Below, piece by piece: positions 53,998 to 63,141 of a stretch of 64,000 nt of DNA. Below the pieces are notes generated by a model. It ran no database searches and was not told the DNA's origin. It was given only the letters and a program-made list of their open reading frames with translations. A program made the translations under genes and the position numbers. The first letter of the stretch is position 1. Every line of letters starts with the position of its first letter. The stretch spans positions 496,001 to 560,000 of the forward strand of contig NZ_QGNA01000001.1 of assembly GCF_003173615.1 (NCBI RefSeq), given 5' to 3'. The stretch comes from Falsiroseomonas bella (GTDB taxonomy: Bacteria; Pseudomonadota; Alphaproteobacteria; Acetobacterales; Acetobacteraceae).

Positions 53998-54024
53998 CGA
54001 CGCGGGCTCGAGCAAAGGCGGCGG

Positions 54025-56997
54025 CTACTCCGCCGCGCGCGCCATGGCGCCGCTCAGCACGGTGGAAAGCTGCGCCAGGCTGTAGGGCTTGGCGAGGCGC
54101 GGCGGGCCGCCGGGCTCCTCCTGCCCGCCGCCGGCATAGCCGGTGGCCAGGATGACGGGCAGCCCCGGATGGTCCAGGCGCAGCCGCGCCGCCAGCGCGG
54201 CGCCGGTCATGCCGGGCATGGCGTGGTCGGTCAGCACGGCCGTGACGTCGCGGCGCGCATCGAGCAACGCGAGCGCGGCCTCCGCGCTCTCGGCCGGCAC
54301 CGGCTCATAGCCCAGTTCCTCCAGCATGGCCGCGGTGCTCTCCAGCACCAGCGGCTCGTCATCCACCACCAGCACGGCGCCGCGGCCGGGCATCGGCGCA
54401 TCCGCCTCCTGGGAAGGCGCCGGCACGGGCAGGCGGTTCGATGCCGGCAGCCACAGCGTCGCGGTGGTGCCGCGGCCCGGCGCGCTGTCCAGCACCAACG
54501 CGCCCCCGGACTGCGCGGCAAGGCCATGCACCATGGAGAGGCCGAGGCCGGTGCCCTGCCCCGCCGCCTTGGTGGTGAAGAAGGGTTCGACGGCGCGCGA
54601 CAGCGTCGCCTCGTCCATGCCGCCGCCTTCGTCGCTCACTGCCACGGTGAGCCAGCGCCCCGCCGGCAGGCGCCCGGGCGCGGGTCCGTCCACCTGCGCG
54701 ATTCGCACGCCGATCCGGCCGCCTTCCGGCATCGCGTCGCGCGCATTGACCGTGAGGTTGACGAGGGCGAGTTCCAGCGCGTGCGGGTCCACCAGCGCCG
54801 GCGAGAGGTCCTCCGGCGCATCGAGCTCCAGCGTCACGAGCGGGCCGGCGGAACGGCGGAGCAGCGCCTCCACCCCCAGCAGCAGCGCGCGCAGGTCCAC
54901 CGGCATCGGCTTCAGGTCCTGGCGCCGGGCGAAGGCCAGCAGGCGCTGCGTCAACGTGGCGCCGCGCTCGGCCGCCTGGGTCGCGGCGTCCAGGTGGCGC
55001 AGCAGGTCCGGCGCGGCGACCTCCGCGCGACGGCGGGCGATGCCGAGATTGGCGAGCACGGCCATCAGCAGGTTGTTGAAGTCATGCGCCACGCCGCCGG
55101 TGAGCTGGCCAAGCGTGTCCATCTTCTGCGCCTCATGCAGCAGCGCCTGCGCCGCCTTCAGCGCGGAGACGTCGCGAGCCTCCGCCACCAGCAGCGAGAC
55201 CAGCCCGTCCTCGCCGCGCACGGGCGTGACGGAGAAGTCCACCGTCACCGCCTGCCCCGCGGCATCGCGCATCCGCGTCTCGCGTCGCACGAAGCGGCCG
55301 GATGCGGCCTCGGCGATGGCCTCCCGCAACTCCGCCTGCGTCGCGGCGTCCTGCGGCCACCAGCGTGCCGCCCAATAGGGCTCGCCGATCACCTCCACAG
55401 GGGTGACGTCGCCGAGGCGCAGCATCGCCGCATTCGCCTCCAGCACCGTGCCGTCGGGGGAGAGCAGGCCGATGAACTGGAAGGTGGCGTTGAACAGGCC
55501 GCGGAAGCGCGCCTCGCCCTCCCGCAGGCGCGCATTCGCCTCGGCCAGCGCGCCGGTGCGCTCGGCGACGCGCCGCTCGAGCGTCAGCCGCGCCTCCTCC
55601 ATCGCCCGCTGCGCCGCGCGCTCCGCGGTGACGTCGCGCGCGATGCCGAGCAGGCGGCGCGGGCGGGCCTCCCCGGCGGCACGACCTTCGGCCTTCGCGC
55701 CGATCCAGCGCGGCGGCAGCACGCCGGCGAGCCGGAACTCGACATCCAGCGGCGCACCGTGGCTCACCGCATCCGACAGCGCCGCCACCAGCACGCCGCG
55801 GTCATCCGGGTGGATGGCGCGCAGCAGCGCGCGCACCGGCAGGCTGCGGAAGCCGCGCTGCTCCGCGCCCGGCAGGCCCCAATGGCCGAAGACGTCGCCG
55901 GCCAGCGCGATGCGCGCCGTCTCGAGATCCAGGTCCCAGAGCCCGATGCCGCCCGATTGCTGCGCGAGCCGCAGCCGCGCCTCGCCTTCCTGCAGCGAGG
56001 CGAGCAGGTGCAGCCGGTCCGACAGCGCCTCGGCCAGGGCGGCGCCGCGCTCCACCGTCGTGCGGATCGCGTCCGCCTCGCGCCGGCCGGCGCGCAGCGC
56101 GGCGGCGCCGAGGCTGCCCGCCAGCGCGAAGGAGAGGCAGAAGAGCAGGCCGTTGCGCAGCAGCCGTCGGCGGAAGGGCGCGAGCACGTCGTCCTCGGAC
56201 ACGGCCACGACCGCCGTCGCCGGCACCGAGAGGGCGGCACGCCACGCCACGAGGCGGGCGCGTCCGTCCGGGCCGGCTTCCTCGGCGAAGCCGCTCGTGC
56301 CGCGGCGCGGCGTCTCCGGCGGCACCGGCGGGTGCGGCGGCACGGGCCAGCGCAGCAGCACCGCCCCATCCGCCCGCAGCAGCCGCACCTCCGCCGCCGG
56401 GCCGAGCGCGAGCCGCTCCAGGACGCGGCTGAACTGATCGACATGGATCGCGGCATGCACCGCGCCGATGAAGCGGCCCTCTGATCGCAGCGGCCGCATC
56501 CAGCCGAAATTCCACACCCGCGTCTCGGGCGACAGGTCGAGCCGGGCGAGATGCTCTCCCGCGCCATTCGCCACGGCGACGAAGCATTCCTCCTGCCCGA
56601 GATCGAGCGACGGCGGATCGGGGCGAAGCGAGCTGGCGACCAGGCGGCCCGTCGCATCCGCCACCCAGATCGCGCCGACCTCATGCGCCAGCGTATCGAG
56701 CGCCGAGAGGTCGGGCCAGCTCCGGTCGCGCAGGGCATCGAGGCCGTTGCGCTCCACCAGATCCGCGACATTGGCGCTGGTCAGCTCGGCGATGCGCAGC
56801 GCGCTCTCGGCCGTCTCGGCCAGCAGGGCGGCCGCGTTCTCCGCCGCGGCGCGGCCCTGCGCCAGGGTCGTGTCGCGGTCGGCGATGCTGGCGGCGGTGA
56901 ACAGCGCGGTCGCGATCAGGGCGAAGGCCACCAGCGCGAGGCGCAGGCGGCGCCACGCCGGTCCGGTGCTCTCCACCCCGTGTCGGGCGCCGGCCAT
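54025..56997 (-). CDS. Hybrid sensor histidine kinase/response regulator
   Basis: A 990-residue membrane sensor. The first helix is at about 17-37, a periplasmic Cache-like domain follows to about 290, and a second helix sits at about 292-315. Two PAS regions (about 355-470 and 505-620) precede a HisKA domain with H638 in GQLTGGVAHDFNN, and an HATPase with NARDAMPEGG, SDEGGGMDEA and GTGLGLSMVHG boxes. The C-terminal receiver domain has D879-D880, phospho-acceptor D924 (LTDHAMP) and K970 (LAKPY). ATG 56997 follows AAGGGAT. No cognate regulator is adjacent. It is a classical HK-REC of the HWE-excluded, PAS-rich type. Confidence 0.92.
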   Translation of the reverse strand: MAGARHGVESTGPAWRRLRLALVAFALIATALFTAASIADRDTTLAQGRAAAENAAALLAETAESALRIAELTSANVADLVERNGLDALRDRSWPDLSALDTLAHEVGAIWVADATGRLVASSLRPDPPSLDLGQEECFVAVANGAGEHLARLDLSPETRVWNFGWMRPLRSEGRFIGAVHAAIHVDQFSRVLERLALGPAAEVRLLRADGAVLLRWPVPPHPPVPPETPRRGTSGFAEEAGPDGRARLVAWRAALSVPATAVVAVSEDDVLAPFRRRLLRNGLLFCLSFALAGSLGAAALRAGRREADAIRTTVERGAALAEALSDRLHLLASLQEGEARLRLAQQSGGIGLWDLDLETARIALAGDVFGHWGLPGAEQRGFRSLPVRALLRAIHPDDRGVLVAALSDAVSHGAPLDVEFRLAGVLPPRWIGAKAEGRAAGEARPRRLLGIARDVTAERAAQRAMEEARLTLERRVAERTGALAEANARLREGEARFRGLFNATFQFIGLLSPDGTVLEANAAMLRLGDVTPVEVIGEPYWAARWWPQDAATQAELREAIAEAASGRFVRRETRMRDAAGQAVTVDFSVTPVRGEDGLVSLLVAEARDVSALKAAQALLHEAQKMDTLGQLTGGVAHDFNNLLMAVLANLGIARRRAEVAAPDLLRHLDAATQAAERGATLTQRLLAFARRQDLKPMPVDLRALLLGVEALLRRSAGPLVTLELDAPEDLSPALVDPHALELALVNLTVNARDAMPEGGRIGVRIAQVDGPAPGRLPAGRWLTVAVSDEGGGMDEATLSRAVEPFFTTKAAGQGTGLGLSMVHGLAAQSGGALVLDSAPGRGTTATLWLPASNRLPVPAPSQEADAPMPGRGAVLVVDDEPLVLESTAAMLEELGYEPVPAESAEAALALLDARRDVTAVLTDHAMPGMTGAALAARLRLDHPGLPVILATGYAGGGQEEPGGPPRLAKPYSLAQLSTVLSGAMARAAE

Positions 56998-57097
56998 GCC
57001 GATCCCTTCGCAGTTCCTCCGCGGGACGGTATCTAACCCGAAGCTGCGGCATGAACCATCGGCTTGCGCCCGGCGGCGCAATGAGGAGGGCGAGCGC

Positions 57098-58744
57098 ATG
57101 GCCGATCCCGCGACCCGCGCGGCCGCAACGCCGGAGGATGCCTGGCGGGCCCTGCGCACCCTGGCCACAGCCCCGGGTGCCGCCGCGGTGCGCGCACGGC
57201 TGGATGCCGATCCGGATCGCTTCCGCCGATTGAGCCGCCGCGCCGCCGGGTTGCTGCTGGACCTCTCCCGCACCTCGCTCGACGACGGCACGCTGGAGGC
57301 GCTGCTGACGCTGGCGCGCGCGACCGGCGTGACGGCCTTCCGGGATGCGATGGCGCGCGGCGAGGCGGTGAACGCCACCGAAGGGCGTGCCGCGCTGCAC
57401 ATGGCGCTGCGCGGTCCGTCGGGTCGCTATCGCGCCGGCGCCGAGGATGCCTCGGCCGCGGTCCATGAGACGCTGCGCGCGATGCGCGACTTCGTCGAAG
57501 GCGTGCATGCGGGGCGGATCCTGGCTGCCGACGGCAGCCGCTTCACGAGCGTGCTCAACATCGGGATCGGCGGGTCCGACCTCGGCCCGGCGATGGTGAC
57601 CCGCGCGCTGTGGCGCCCGGGGAGCGGGCTGCGCGCGCATTACCTCTCCAACGTGGATGCGCATGCGTGGGAGGCGCTGCGGCCGGAGCTCGATCCGCGC
57701 AGCACGCTGGTGCTGGTGGCCTCCAAGACCTTCACGACGCAGGAGACGATGGCCAATGCGCGCCTGGTCCGCGCCTGGCTGGCGGGCACCGTCGGCGCGG
57801 AGGCGGCGGCGGCGCAGATGGCGGCGCTCTCCACCAACCTCGCGGCGACGTCGGCCTTCGGTATCGCGCCGGACCGCGTCTTCGGCTTCCGCGACTGGGT
57901 CGGCGGGCGCTTCTCCCTGTGGTCGGCGGTCGGGCTTTCCGTGGCGCTGGCCTGCGGCTGGGACGCGTTCGAGCATCTGCTCGCCGGCGCGCGGGCGATG
58001 GACGAGCATTTCCTCACCGCGCCGGACGCGCAGAACCTGCCGCTGCTGCTGGCCGCGACCGAGGTCTGGCACGTGGACGGCCTCGGCTATCCGGCACGCG
58101 CGGTGCTGCCGTACGACGAGCGCCTGGCGCGGCTGCCGGCCCATCTGCAGCAGCTCGAGATGGAATCGCTCGGCAAGCGGGTGACGGTCTCGGGCGCGCC
58201 GGTGGCGATGCCGACCGGCCCGGTGGTGTTCGGGGAGCCCGGGACCAATGCGCAGCATTCCTTCATGCAGCTGATCCACCAGGGCACCACGCCCGTGCCG
58301 GTGGACTTCGTGCTGGTCGCGCGGCCGGACCACGCCCGTGCCGACAGCCACCGCATCCTGCTGGCCAATGCCCTGGCGCAGGCCGAGGCGCTGGCGCGCG
58401 GGCGCAGCGAGACGGAAGCGCGCGCCGCGATGGCCAGCGCCGGCCTGCCGGCGGAGGAGGTGGCGCGGCTTGCGCCGCATCGCAGCTTCCCCGGCGACCG
58501 GCCGAGCGTTTCCATCCTGCTGCCGGCCCTGACGCCGGAGGCGCTCGGCGCGCTGGTCGCGCTCTACGAGCACAAGGTCGCCTGCCTCGGCGCCTTCTGG
58601 GGGATCAATCCTTTCGACCAGTGGGGCGTGGAGCTGGGCAAGCAGCTGGCCGCCGGCATCCTGCCGGCGCTCGATGGCCGCGCCGCGGCGAGCGATCCGG
58701 CGACGGCGGCGATGGTGGCGGAGATCCGCGGGCTGTGGCGATGA
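57098..58744 (+). CDS. pgi: Glucose-6-phosphate isomerase
   Basis: A 548-residue enzyme of normal length for the long-form PGI. GIGGSDLGPAMVTRAL near 157-172, the phosphate-binding SKTFTTQETMANA near 209-221, the catalytic Glu in VVFGEPGTNAQHSF near 377-390 and the last motif GVELGKQLAAGILPAL near 509-524 are all present. It interconverts glucose-6-phosphate and fructose-6-phosphate. GAGGAGGG sits 8 nt before ATG 57098. It is coupled to rppH by a 4-bp overlap. Confidence 0.97.
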   Translation: MADPATRAAATPEDAWRALRTLATAPGAAAVRARLDADPDRFRRLSRRAAGLLLDLSRTSLDDGTLEALLTLARATGVTAFRDAMARGEAVNATEGRAALHMALRGPSGRYRAGAEDASAAVHETLRAMRDFVEGVHAGRILAADGSRFTSVLNIGIGGSDLGPAMVTRALWRPGSGLRAHYLSNVDAHAWEALRPELDPRSTLVLVASKTFTTQETMANARLVRAWLAGTVGAEAAAAQMAALSTNLAATSAFGIAPDRVFGFRDWVGGRFSLWSAVGLSVALACGWDAFEHLLAGARAMDEHFLTAPDAQNLPLLLAATEVWHVDGLGYPARAVLPYDERLARLPAHLQQLEMESLGKRVTVSGAPVAMPTGPVVFGEPGTNAQHSFMQLIHQGTTPVPVDFVLVARPDHARADSHRILLANALAQAEALARGRSETEARAAMASAGLPAEEVARLAPHRSFPGDRPSVSILLPALTPEALGALVALYEHKVACLGAFWGINPFDQWGVELGKQLAAGILPALDGRAAASDPATAAMVAEIRGLWR

Positions 58745-59241
58745 CGAAACCGTACCGGGACAATGTCGGCGCGCTGCTGTTCAATGCGGCGGGGCTGGTG
58801 CTGGTGGCGCGCCGCGCCGACCTGCCGAATGCGGAGGGCGCGGCGGGCGGCTGGCAATTGCCGCAGGGCGGCGTGGATGCGGGCGAGGACCTGCGCGTGG
58901 CGGTGCTGCGCGAGCTGAAGGAGGAGGTCGGCACCGACAAGGCCGAGATCCTCGAGGAATTCCCGGGCTGGCTCACCTACGACTTCCCGCCGGAGCTCGC
59001 GGCGCGCGGCTTCCGCATCGCGCGGCGCTATCGCGGCCAGCGGCAGAAATGGTTCGCGCTGCGCTTCACCGGCACCGATGCCGACATCCGGCTGGACGCG
59101 GACGAGCACCCCGAATTCGACGCGTGGCGCTGGGCGAGGCTGGAGGAGCTGCCGGACCTCGCCGTGGCGTTCAAGCGCGACATCTATGTGGAGCTGGTGC
59201 GCAGCTTCGCGCACCTCGCAGCGCCCCGCGTCAGTCGGTGA
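58741..59241 (+). CDS. rppH: RNA pyrophosphohydrolase (Nudix)
   Basis: A 166-residue Nudix hydrolase of the RppH family. It begins YRDNVGALLFNAAGLVLVAR, and the Nudix box GGVDAGEDLRVAVLRELKEE at about 43-62 has all conserved Glu residues. LTYDFPPELA near 77-86 and KWFALRFTG near 103-111 are RppH-specific. It removes pyrophosphate from the 5' end of triphosphorylated mRNA, triggering decay; IalA/InvA names are used in intracellular alphaproteobacteria. The start overlaps pgi, and the 3' end overlaps the convergent TadG-like gene by 11 bp. Confidence 0.95.
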   Translation: MTKPYRDNVGALLFNAAGLVLVARRADLPNAEGAAGGWQLPQGGVDAGEDLRVAVLRELKEEVGTDKAEILEEFPGWLTYDFPPELAARGFRIARRYRGQRQKWFALRFTGTDADIRLDADEHPEFDAWRWARLEELPDLAVAFKRDIYVELVRSFAHLAAPRVSR

Positions 59242-60850
59242 TGCGGACGCTGGCGAGCTGCGCGCCGACCTGCTGGAACACCGCCTGGAGCTGCGCCGCG
59301 TTCGGGCTCTCCAGGTAGTGGGCGGGGCTGCTGGCGCAGGCCTGCAGCCGGGCGCGATGCGCATTGGCGACCTGGAAGCCGATGACATAGACGGTGATGT
59401 TCACGCCCGGCGCCTTCATCGCCTCGCAGACCGCGGCGAAGCGCTCGTCGAGCCGCGCATCGGCGTTCGTCTGCGTGACCGGGCTGATGCGGGCGCTCGG
59501 GAAGCGCGCATTGTAGTCCGCGACGCGGCCATAGGCGTTGTAGATCAGCTCCGTGCCGTTGGCGCTGGGGCAGACGCCGTCGTCGCTCGCGCCGCAGCTC
59601 GCCCCGTAGGGCGGCTGCCAGTTGTTGTCGCCGTCAGTCAGGATCACCACCACCTTGCGCATGTTCGGCGTGTTGTAGGGCAGCGGCAGGTTGGGCGTGT
59701 TGGGAATGCCGGCATTCGGGTTCTGCCAGTAGCCCTGCCAGTTCGGGCTGAGAGTGTACCAGGCCCCCTGCAGGCCCACCGCCGTGGTGGTGCCGCCGCT
59801 GCGTTGCGGTGCGACGATCGAGGCCAGCGCGGCGTTCACCTGGCTGCGGCGCGCCGTCAGCGGCTGGATCGGCGTCATTGCGCAGAGCAGGTTCGGCCCG
59901 ATCGAATCGGCATGGGCCATGCCCGCGTCGCGCAGCGTGTCGTACATCTTGTTCGCGTTGAGCTGGGACTGGGTCGGCGCACCGGCGGCGGTCGGCCAGT
60001 CGTTGTCGCCGTGGCAGAAGCGCGTGTTGTTGTTGCTGCCGGGATAGGCATTGCCGCTGACGCAGCGGCCTGAGCCGACGGTGCCGACCCTACGGTAGGT
60101 GCTTTCCCAGAAATAGGGCCGGAACCGTGCAGCGCCGGTGGGGGCGGCGTCCGTCGTGTCGTGGCCGTTGCGCCGCGCCTCGACGCAGCCGGACCAGCCG
60201 CCGAGGGTCCAGCCGGCGGGCATGTTGCTGGTGTCGAGCATGGCGGAATTGCCGCTGCCGATGTTGATCGTGCGCGCGAAGGGCACGACGGAGACATAGA
60301 GGTTCTGCTGCGTGTCGCGCCCGCCATAGAGCACGTCGAGCATGGTGTGGATGGCCGTGCGTGCGGCATCGAGCTTGGTGCCGGCGATGCCGCCGCCGGC
60401 AGGGTCGCGCATCGAGGCCGTCTGGTCCACGACGATCGCGAGCTCGAGCCCGCTGCCGCCGCGCTGGACCGTGGTGCGCTCCGTGCGCACGACGCTTGCG
60501 TTGGAAAGCACGCCGAACAGGGTCGTGCCAATGGTGGCGCTGGCCTGCACCGTGAGCGCGGTGGAGCCGGGCGCGGCCAGGCTGATCTGCGGATCGCCGA
60601 TGGTCGCGCCGAGATAGCCGCGCGTGCCGTCGCGCTGGGTGAAGTGGGCCCAGAAGACCGCCGCGGCCTCGCTGTCTCGGTTCGGGTCGGTCAGCCGGCG
60701 GGCCGCGGCCAGCGCGGCGGCATCCACGGCGGTGCGCAGCCGCGTCTCGACCAGCCAGATCCGCGTGCTGTCCACGGCAAGGCCGGCGGCACCAATCATC
60801 GAGGCCATCATCATCGCGGTCAGCGCCGCGGTCGTGCCGCGCTTGTCCAT
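59231..60850 (-). CDS. TadG-like pilus assembly protein with VWA domain
   Basis: A 539-residue protein with a TadE/TadG-type N-terminus: a basic MDKRG followed by a membrane helix near 6-26 (TAALTAMMMASMIGAAGLAV) and DSTRIWLVETRLRTAVDAAALAAARRL, as in TadG. A VWA domain occupies about 130-520, with a MIDAS-like DQTASM near 142-147 and VVVILTDGDNNW near 402-413. Eight or more cysteines in the extracytoplasmic domain suggest disulfides. It probably helps assemble Flp/Tad pili or anchors them to the envelope. It is the last of three co-directional tad-like genes. Confidence 0.87.
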   Translation of the reverse strand: MDKRGTTAALTAMMMASMIGAAGLAVDSTRIWLVETRLRTAVDAAALAAARRLTDPNRDSEAAAVFWAHFTQRDGTRGYLGATIGDPQISLAAPGSTALTVQASATIGTTLFGVLSNASVVRTERTTVQRGGSGLELAIVVDQTASMRDPAGGGIAGTKLDAARTAIHTMLDVLYGGRDTQQNLYVSVVPFARTINIGSGNSAMLDTSNMPAGWTLGGWSGCVEARRNGHDTTDAAPTGAARFRPYFWESTYRRVGTVGSGRCVSGNAYPGSNNNTRFCHGDNDWPTAAGAPTQSQLNANKMYDTLRDAGMAHADSIGPNLLCAMTPIQPLTARRSQVNAALASIVAPQRSGGTTTAVGLQGAWYTLSPNWQGYWQNPNAGIPNTPNLPLPYNTPNMRKVVVILTDGDNNWQPPYGASCGASDDGVCPSANGTELIYNAYGRVADYNARFPSARISPVTQTNADARLDERFAAVCEAMKAPGVNITVYVIGFQVANAHRARLQACASSPAHYLESPNAAQLQAVFQQVGAQLASVRITD

Positions 60851-60862
60851 CGCGGGTCTCCT

Positions 60863-61522
60863 TCAGCCGGTGCAGTCGGGTTGCGCGCTCGCGGCAGGGG
60901 CGAGCTGCAGCGCGGGCGCATCGGCCGCGCGCGTCAGGAACACGGTCATGCCGCGCAGCACCTGCTCGGCGCCGTCCTCCATGAAGAGCGTGCCGAGCGA
61001 CCAGGGCGCGCGCGGCAGGAAGACCTCGGTCACGAACAGGGTCTGGCCCTGCGGCACCGCGAAGCCGCCGGGCAGGGCGGCGTTGCCGCCGGCGACCCCG
61101 ATCCGGCTGGCATGCGCGGCGCTGCCGCCGCGCTGCTGCCACATCACGCGCGTGGCGCCGTTCTGCTGCGCGACCGCGCTGAGCACGACCGCGCCGGTCG
61201 CCGAGGCGCCGGTTACGTTTCCGGCGGAGCCGACGATGCGCTGCGCATAGGTCCAGAACTGGTCGGTGTCGCCGGGGGCCGCGATGCGGTTGCACTGGGA
61301 GACCAGCTGGCCGAGCTGCAGCGCCGCGGAATCGAGCCGCATCTGCGTGCGCATGAAGTTCACGAGGTCGGTGCCGGCCATGGCCAGCAGCAGCAGCACC
61401 GGCACGAGCAGCCCGAATTCCGCGCTGGCGCTGCCGCGGCGCGGGCGCCTGGACGCGTTCCGCCGCGAATGGCGCGGCGAAGCGGGCCTGGCCTGGCTCG
61501 AAAACGCTCTAACAGACCGCAT
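60863..61522 (-). CDS. TadE/TadG family protein
   Basis: A 219-residue membrane protein. A basic, Arg-rich N-terminus of about 30 residues leads to RRGSASAEFGLLVPVLLLLA near 28-47, the TadE signature (E at +5 of a prepilin-like helix), then NFMRTQMRLDSAALQLGQLV. The C-terminal periplasmic part has no known motif and ends in a Cys-containing tail (PDCTG). The ATG at 61522 overlaps the upstream TadE gene by 14 bp. It lies 12 bp before the VWA TadG-like gene. TadE-like pseudopilins function in Flp pilus assembly, but no tadABC/cpa machinery is in the window. Confidence 0.85.
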   Translation of the reverse strand: MRSVRAFSSQARPASPRHSRRNASRRPRRGSASAEFGLLVPVLLLLAMAGTDLVNFMRTQMRLDSAALQLGQLVSQCNRIAAPGDTDQFWTYAQRIVGSAGNVTGASATGAVVLSAVAQQNGATRVMWQQRGGSAAHASRIGVAGGNAALPGGFAVPQGQTLFVTEVFLPRAPWSLGTLFMEDGAEQVLRGMTVFLTRAADAPALQLAPAASAQPDCTG

Positions 61523-61997
61523 TGTCGAAGGCCTCGTTCTTCACCACGACCGCGGCGCGGTGCACGACGTGCTCGGGCCCGCCGATCACCCGCAGCCAAG
61601 CGCCGGTGAGGAAGGGCTCGGTGTAGAGCACGGTGTAGGTCACGACCTGCCCGCCCGTGCCTTCACCGGCGACAGGCGGCGCCACGCCGAGATCCACGGC
61701 GCTGTCATGGGCGCCGGTCGTCACCTGGATCCGCGCGGGGGTCAGGATGCTCCCGGTGGCGTTGGCGACGAGCCAGCGGACCGTCTGGGATCGGCAAGTG
61801 ATGCCGGCCGGCGTGTCGGGGCGCGTTGCCTGCCCGGTCACGCCGAAGCGGCTGGCGCGCAGGGTCGCGCGGTCGAGCGCCGCCGCGACGGTCGCCTGCC
61901 ACGTCACCTCGACCAGGCCGATCACCACGGCGAGGATCGCGAGGAACAGGAAGCTGAACTCAGCCGAGGCGACGCCTCGGCTGCCTGGTCGGGTCAT
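61509..61997 (-). CDS. TadE family protein (paralogue A)
   Basis: A 162-residue pseudopilin-like protein. SRGVASAEFSFLFLAILAVV near 6-25 is the TadE helix with the conserved Glu. The rest (TLRASRFGVTGQ; GITCRSQTVRWLV; VVTYTVLYTEPFLTGAWL; VVKNEAFDNAVC) is strikingly similar to the protein at 62400-62936. The last residue is a cysteine, and one internal Cys (TCRSQ) is shared, so a conserved disulfide is likely. A GC-rich inverted repeat and an AT-rich stretch lie upstream. Confidence 0.87.
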   Translation of the reverse strand: MTRPGSRGVASAEFSFLFLAILAVVIGLVEVTWQATVAAALDRATLRASRFGVTGQATRPDTPAGITCRSQTVRWLVANATGSILTPARIQVTTGAHDSAVDLGVAPPVAGEGTGGQVVTYTVLYTEPFLTGAWLRVIGGPEHVVHRAAVVVKNEAFDNAVC

Positions 61998-62399
61998 GGG
62001 TCCGCATCCGGCGTCCGGCGGAGCGCCGGCGTTCGGATCGAGTAAACAACGAGACGGCGACGCTCAAACCAGATCTTGTCGTTTTTAATTCGTAATTGTT
62101 TTAATTATTTTTCGTCGCTGATGAGCAATATATCCGGCGGCGAAGACGGTCCGCCTCCCCTCTCCGAATACACGGCGACGGCGCCGCGTCAGCCCGGCCG
62201 GTGCTGCCGGACCGCCGGCGCGTCGGTGAGCGAATGGCGGCGCCGCAGCAGGCGCCAGGGGCTGCGTGCGCCGGCCACGCGCCAGACGCCGCCGGTGCCC
62301 GCGGCATCCACCAGCGCGACATCGCGGCGGAGCCTGGCCTGCGGCACCAGCTGCATGGGACGGAACAGGCCGGCGCCGCCGCGCGAGCTCGGGATCGGC
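61998..62399. other. Intergenic region between the two TadE paralogues
   Basis: These 402 bp contain an AT-rich stretch at about 62070-62130 (poly-T/A tracts), which probably holds the promoter of the downstream tadE operon on the minus strand. The rest is GC-rich. A short minus-strand frame (62189-62413, 74 codons, basic, no signal) is open there, but it has no recognisable motif and overlaps the paralogue gene; I do not call it. No RNA gene or hairpin terminator was seen. Confidence 0.5.
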
Positions 62400-62936
62400 T
62401 TAGCAGGTCGCATTGTCGAAGGCCTCGTTCTTCACGACGATCGTCGCGCGGTGGACCAGATGCTCCGGGCCGCCGAGCAGGCGCAGCCAGACGCCGCTCA
62501 TGAAGGGCTCGGTGTAGGTGACGCTGTAGGTGACGACCTGTCCGCCGCGACCGGCGCCGGCCGTCGGCGGCGTGTTCATGGCGGAGGCCGCGGCATGGGC
62601 GCCCGTGGTCACCTGCAGTCGCTCGGGCGACAGGATGCGTCCGCCCGCATCGGCGATGATCCAGGGAATGGCCTGGGAGCGGCAGGCGATCTCGGCGGGC
62701 GCGCCGGCGCGCGTCTGCTGGCCAGTGATGCCGAAGCGGCTGGCCTTGGCGGTGGCGCGATCCAGCGTGGAGGCGACGGCGAGTTGCCAGCCCACCTCCA
62801 CCACCCCGATCGCCGCCATGAGGAAAGCGGGCAGGAGGAGACCGAACTCGGCCGCGGCCGAACCGCGCCGGCGGCCCGGCCTGGCTTGCGGACCGGCGCA
62901 GCGGCCTGCCCTCTCGCCCGGCACAAAGTTTCGCAT
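62400..62936 (-). CDS. TadE family protein (paralogue B)
   Basis: A 178-residue protein. After a basic N-terminus, RRGSAAAEFGLLLPAFLMAA near 22-41 is the TadE helix. The following sequence parallels paralogue A nearly throughout (STLDRATAKASRFGITGQ; EIACRSQAIPWIIADAGG; RLQVTTGAHAA; VVKNEAFDNATC), including the terminal Cys. DNA of the last 60 bp of both genes is also highly similar, so the duplication is recent or subject to conversion. I chose ATG 62936 because the extra upstream codons fall in AT-rich promoter DNA. Gene order: this one, then A, then TadE/G-like and VWA proteins. Confidence 0.87.
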   Translation of the reverse strand: MRNFVPGERAGRCAGPQARPGRRRGSAAAEFGLLLPAFLMAAIGVVEVGWQLAVASTLDRATAKASRFGITGQQTRAGAPAEIACRSQAIPWIIADAGGRILSPERLQVTTGAHAAASAMNTPPTAGAGRGGQVVTYSVTYTEPFMSGVWLRLLGGPEHLVHRATIVVKNEAFDNATC

Positions 62937-62976
62937 CGCGTCACACTCCGCAGCCGAATGGCTCAATGTTGAGGCA

Positions 62977-63005
62977 ATAGTCAAAAATTCGCTCCACATT
63001 GTCAA
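62977..63005 (-). promoter_or_regulatory. Candidate sigma-70 promoter for the tadE operon
   Basis: On the minus strand TTGACA (63005-63000) and GACTAT (62982-62977) are separated by 17 bp. The -35 box is perfect; the -10 box matches three of six positions. It would give a leader of about 30-35 nt before ATG 62936. Confidence 0.4.
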
Positions 63006-63141
63006 GTTACGCAATCGCAAAGACAATGTATGAAAGTGTGTCTTTTACTTTGTTATGTTTGTGCTTGATTGTCATATTCCGTAGTTTTTAGTGAGGTTTG
63101 TCGTCCGTATGGCCAATTTGTTTTTGTGTTGACTGACATTT

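Noticed and set aside
54169-56484. A 771-codon plus-strand frame opposite the hybrid kinase
   Set aside because: Its sequence is His/Arg/Gln-rich without motifs, while the opposite strand carries all kinase boxes; it is a GC-driven antisense frame.
62189-62413. Short 74-codon minus-strand frame between the TadE paralogues
   Set aside because: No ribosome site, no motif, overlap with the 3' end of the paralogue and basic composition typical of random GC-rich frames.
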